Shown here piece by piece: positions 61,576 to 64,000 of a stretch of 64,000 nt of DNA. A model generated the notes under the pieces. That model was not told the origin of the DNA and ran no database searches. It saw only the letters and a program-made list of their open reading frames with translations. Position 1 is the stretch's first letter. Each line of letters begins with the position of its first letter. The stretch lies in the NCBI RefSeq assembly GCF_900129385.1, contig NZ_FQVO01000009.1:1-64000 (forward strand), read 5' to 3'. The translations under genes and the position numbers were made by a program. Origin of the DNA: Chryseobacterium takakiae (GTDB lineage Bacteria > Bacteroidota > Bacteroidia > Flavobacteriales > Weeksellaceae).

Positions 61576-62757
61576 ATGGAAATGCAAAAAGATTTTTTTA
61601 TATATCAGGCTCAGACCACAAAATTTGCGGCAGGATTTGAAGTGGAAAAAGCAGAAGGAAGCTATATTTACGGAACCGATGGAAAAAAGTATCTTGATTT
61701 TGTAGCTGGCGTTTCTGCAAATACACTGGGACATTCCCATCCTAAAGTAGTAAGTGCCATTAAAGAACAGGCTGAGAAATATCTGCATGTAATGGTATAC
61801 GGCGAATATGCACAAGAAAAACCGGTTGCTTTATGTAAGCTTCTTGCAGAATCAACTCCGGATCCGCTGGAAATCACTTACCTCGTCAACAGCGGTGCGG
61901 AAGCAATAGATGGGAGTCTTAAATTGGCTAAAAGATATACAGGGAGAGAAGAAATCGTTTCATTTAAAAATTCCTATCACGGCAATACCCATGGAGCATT
62001 AAGTGTTTCCGGAAACGAAACGCACAAAAGAGAATTTCGTCCGCTGTTACCTATGGTGACGTTTATTGAGTTCAATAACGAAAATGATTTTGATAAAATA
62101 ACGGAAAAAACGGCCTGTGTAATCATGGAAACCATTCAGGGAGCAGCAGGATTTTTAGTTCCTGATCCGGATTATTTAGTAAGATTAAAAAAAAGATGTG
62201 AAGAGGTAGGCGCTTTATTAATTTTAGATGAAATACAGCCGGGATTCGGTAGAACCGGAAAACTCTTCTCATTTGAGCATTTCGGAGTGGTTCCGGATAT
62301 TCTGGTTATGGGAAAAGGAATGGGCGGCGGAGTGCCGGTAGGCGCTTTTATGAGTTCTAAAAAAATCATGGAAACTCTGGCGCATTCTCCAAAGCTTGGT
62401 CATATCACTACTTTTGGGGGAAACCCGCTTATTGCAGCCTCAAGTTACGCCACTCTGAAAGAAGTTCTGGAAAGCGGACTGATGAATGAAATTGATGAAA
62501 AAGAACAATTATACAGAAAACTTCTCGTTCACCCTAAAATTAAAAATATTAACGGAAAAGGCTTAATGCTGGCGGTAAATCTTGGATCTCCCGACTTTAC
62601 CCTTGATGTTGCCAAAAAATGTATGGAAAAAGGGCTTATTGTTTTCTGGCAACTGTACAGAAATGAATATCTCAGGATATCTCCTCCACTTACGATTTCA
62701 AAGGAAGAAATTACAGAAGGCTGTAAGATTATTCTTGATGTTTTAAATGAAAATTAA
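61576..62757 (+). CDS. Class III PLP-dependent aminotransferase
   Basis: A 393-residue member of the acetylornithine/ornithine/4-aminobutyrate aminotransferase group. The small domain starts YLDFVAGVSANTLGHSHP; NSGAEAIDGSLKLAKRYTGR and SYHGNTHGALSVSG bind PLP phosphate and ring; LILDEIQPGFGRTG holds the Asp that pairs with the pyridine nitrogen; and the Schiff-base lysine is Lys247 in VMGKGMGGGVPVGAF. Substrate choice within the class cannot be decided from sequence reading, and no arginine or GABA pathway genes are nearby. It is a single-gene unit with promoter and terminator. Confidence 0.92.
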   Translation: MEMQKDFFIYQAQTTKFAAGFEVEKAEGSYIYGTDGKKYLDFVAGVSANTLGHSHPKVVSAIKEQAEKYLHVMVYGEYAQEKPVALCKLLAESTPDPLEITYLVNSGAEAIDGSLKLAKRYTGREEIVSFKNSYHGNTHGALSVSGNETHKREFRPLLPMVTFIEFNNENDFDKITEKTACVIMETIQGAAGFLVPDPDYLVRLKKRCEEVGALLILDEIQPGFGRTGKLFSFEHFGVVPDILVMGKGMGGGVPVGAFMSSKKIMETLAHSPKLGHITTFGGNPLIAASSYATLKEVLESGLMNEIDEKEQLYRKLLVHPKIKNINGKGLMLAVNLGSPDFTLDVAKKCMEKGLIVFWQLYRNEYLRISPPLTISKEEITEGCKIILDVLNEN

Positions 62758-62763
62758 ATAACG

Positions 62764-62791
62764 GAAAGCATCGAATTTTTTCGGTGCTTTC
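62764..62791 (+). terminator. Terminator after the aminotransferase gene
   Basis: GAAAGCATCGA (62764-62774) pairs with TCGGTGCTTTC (62781-62791) with one G-T pair around a T-rich loop. Confidence 0.7.
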
Positions 62792-63013
62792 TGCTTTATA
62801 AGATTAAAAAAAATATTCGGCTAGAGAAAAATGTCAATAAAAAAAGGATTTTGAAAAATCTTATCCGGCACCCATATTTATTGCAAAAATAAGATCATTG
62901 AATTATTTAAAAATTCTGACAAATATCATGAAGATTATGTAAAAAAGTAAATACATTTTTGTGTAATAAAAAAATTAATTTATATATTGCGGGACGATTA
63001 AAACAAAGATTAT

Positions 63014-63400
63014 ATGGCGAAACATAAAGTCCATTACGAATTTCCAATGCATTGTTTATCAGAGATTTTATATGAATATCTGGCAACTGCGGAGGGGTTG
63101 TCTGAATGGTTTGCGGATGAGGTGACAGAGAAAGGGGATGACTTCTATTTTAGCTGGGGAGGCGGCCCTGCCGAAAAGGCGACTTTGATACGATATAAGC
63201 CTGAAGGTTTCGTACGTTTCAGATGGGAAGAAGATGAAGGAACGAAGCATTTCTTTGAAATGACAATCACAATCGACGATATTACTGAAGATCTGGCGCT
63301 GAATATTACAGACTTCTGCGAAGAAGGAGATGAAGAAGAAAATGCAATGTATTGGGAAAACCTTATTGAAAACCTTAGAATAAAATTGGGTGCTGCTTAA
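63014..63400 (+). CDS. START-like (SRPBCC) domain protein
   Basis: A 128-residue cytoplasmic protein of the AHSA1/START-like type: HYEFPMHCLSEILYEYLATA, EGLSEWFADEVTEKGDDFYF, FVRFRWEEDEGTKHFFEM, and the helix YWENLIENLRIKLG that closes the hydrophobic pocket. The family binds small hydrophobic ligands or chaperones, and no function is set for this acidic subfamily. The 256-bp gap upstream is AT-rich and contains only the previous terminator. Confidence 0.88.
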   Translation: MAKHKVHYEFPMHCLSEILYEYLATAEGLSEWFADEVTEKGDDFYFSWGGGPAEKATLIRYKPEGFVRFRWEEDEGTKHFFEMTITIDDITEDLALNITDFCEEGDEEENAMYWENLIENLRIKLGAA

Positions 63401-63427
63401 ATGTAAGCCGTATTGCAGATAAAACTG

Positions 63428-63457
63428 ATGAACGATTTATCGTTCATTATTTTTTTA
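63428..63457 (+). terminator. Terminator after the START-like gene
   Basis: ATGAACGA (63428-63435), loop TTTA, TCGTTCAT (63440-63447), then TATTTTTTT. Confidence 0.9.
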
Positions 63458-63474
63458 TAATAAATCAGAATAAA

Positions 63475-64000
63475 TTGGAAAATCAATATTTTACATCAGG
63501 AGAATTGGATGTTAAGAACAGAGCATTTCTATCGGGAGATACAGTGAAGGTTTCATTCTTTGTAAGAGATGCAAAATTAATCATGGATGAAGAATGCTAT
63601 TTTTTTCTTATGGCCTCCATGAGAAAAATGAGAATGAATATCCCGCTTTCTTATACCTTGGAATTTTTCCAGTCTGTTTTCAATAAAGAGGTTATTGAAA
63701 GAGGTGTGAAAAACGGGATCATCAATTTTCAGGTATTCCGGAATATGGACGGAATTACCTTATCGAAATCCTCCGTGTCTTATTATTATGAAATCGTGGA
63801 AATGAACGATGTATTGTATGTTCACGAAAGACCGCTGGAGCTGGATCTGATCAAGGAGATTAATGTTAATAATAATCTTTTGAGTAATATCCGTGTTCAT
63901 AGTCCCGAAAATATTTACGGTGAAATTTACGCTCAGGAGAATGATCTTGACGACGTGATTTTCTTAAATCCGTCAAAAAGGATTGCAAGGGCAGGAACCG
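63475..64000 (+). CDS. Class IV aminotransferase (partial, runs off the window)
   Basis: The frame is open from a TTG at 63475 to the window end (175 codons, no stop). The translation starts ENQYFTSGELDVKNRAFLSGD, then VKVSFFVRDAKLIMDEECYF and MRKMRMNIPLSYT, which is the branched-chain/aminodeoxychorismate lyase fold (class IV, PabC or IlvE type). The Lys of the active site would lie in the missing or central part, so activity cannot be judged. No ATG precedes the conserved region, so the TTG is the likely start. The gene follows a terminator and has a near -7 match (TAAATTGG) overlapping the start. Confidence 0.8.
   Translation, partial: MENQYFTSGELDVKNRAFLSGDTVKVSFFVRDAKLIMDEECYFFLMASMRKMRMNIPLSYTLEFFQSVFNKEVIERGVKNGIINFQVFRNMDGITLSKSSVSYYYEIVEMNDVLYVHERPLELDLIKEINVNNNLLSNIRVHSPENIYGEIYAQENDLDDVIFLNPSKRIARAGT

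Overview
The window looks like chromosome of a flavobacterium of the Weeksellaceae, most likely Chryseobacterium or a close relative. This is inferred from protein content: a type IX secretion (T9SS) C-terminal domain, a GLPGLI protein, DUF4290, DUF6427/DUF6341 and a TonB receptor beside lipoproteins. The base composition is AT-rich. There are no obvious Shine-Dalgarno sequences, and many genes follow the Bacteroidetes -7 box TAnnTTTG. No search was run; all family names are from reading the translations.

Layout. 1-4.7 kb: tail of an unknown gene, murA with DUF4290, an alpha-amylase lipoprotein, a DCC thiol oxidoreductase and a haem-binding protein. 4.9-7.2 kb: katG. 7.2-22.6 kb is the accessory block. 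It holds a T9SS-sorted protein, a 3416-residue SpvB/FG-GAP/Rhs protein ending in a Tae4-like peptidoglycan amidase domain, an overlapping lipoprotein that is the probable immunity factor, decayed sequence, a GLPGLI protein, a fimbrial-like secreted protein, and a broken serine recombinase against tRNA-Gln. 22.9-31 kb is mostly housekeeping: der, upp, an alpha/beta hydrolase, comF, a thioesterase, queD, lpxH, a LuxE-like protein, a possible PD-(D/E)XK protein and aqpZ.

31.2-36.2 kb: a LAS-type peptidase, an operon with a membrane protein, histidine kinase and response regulator, and an orphan Tle1-like (DUF2235) hydrolase behind an inverted repeat. 36.4-47.4 kb: an ABC-F ATPase, a three-gene His-rich/TonB receptor cassette that may import a metal, trigger factor, a LolA-like protein and an M16 protease. 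47.6-53 kb, mostly minus strand: DUF3109, DUF6427, UspA, a FAH-family hydrolase, a mosaic of intergenic repeats, DUF2007, a DnaQ-like exonuclease and pssA. 53.1-64 kb: an LTA-synthase-like sulfatase, DUF2147, pdhB, kup, a Fur-like regulator overlapping an LptA/OstA-like gene, a class III aminotransferase, a START-like protein and a truncated class IV aminotransferase.

The most interesting region is the Rhs-Tae4 toxin with its lipoprotein partner. It is a polymorphic toxin locus with a T6SS-type warhead, in a window with no T6SS genes, next to a T9SS substrate and a recombinase scar at a tRNA. Other points of interest are a 24-nt sequence repeated ahead of two different hairpins, a terminator-like hairpin directly before the der start codon, the His-rich metal cassette, and a histidine kinase whose membrane helix begins upstream of its first ATG.
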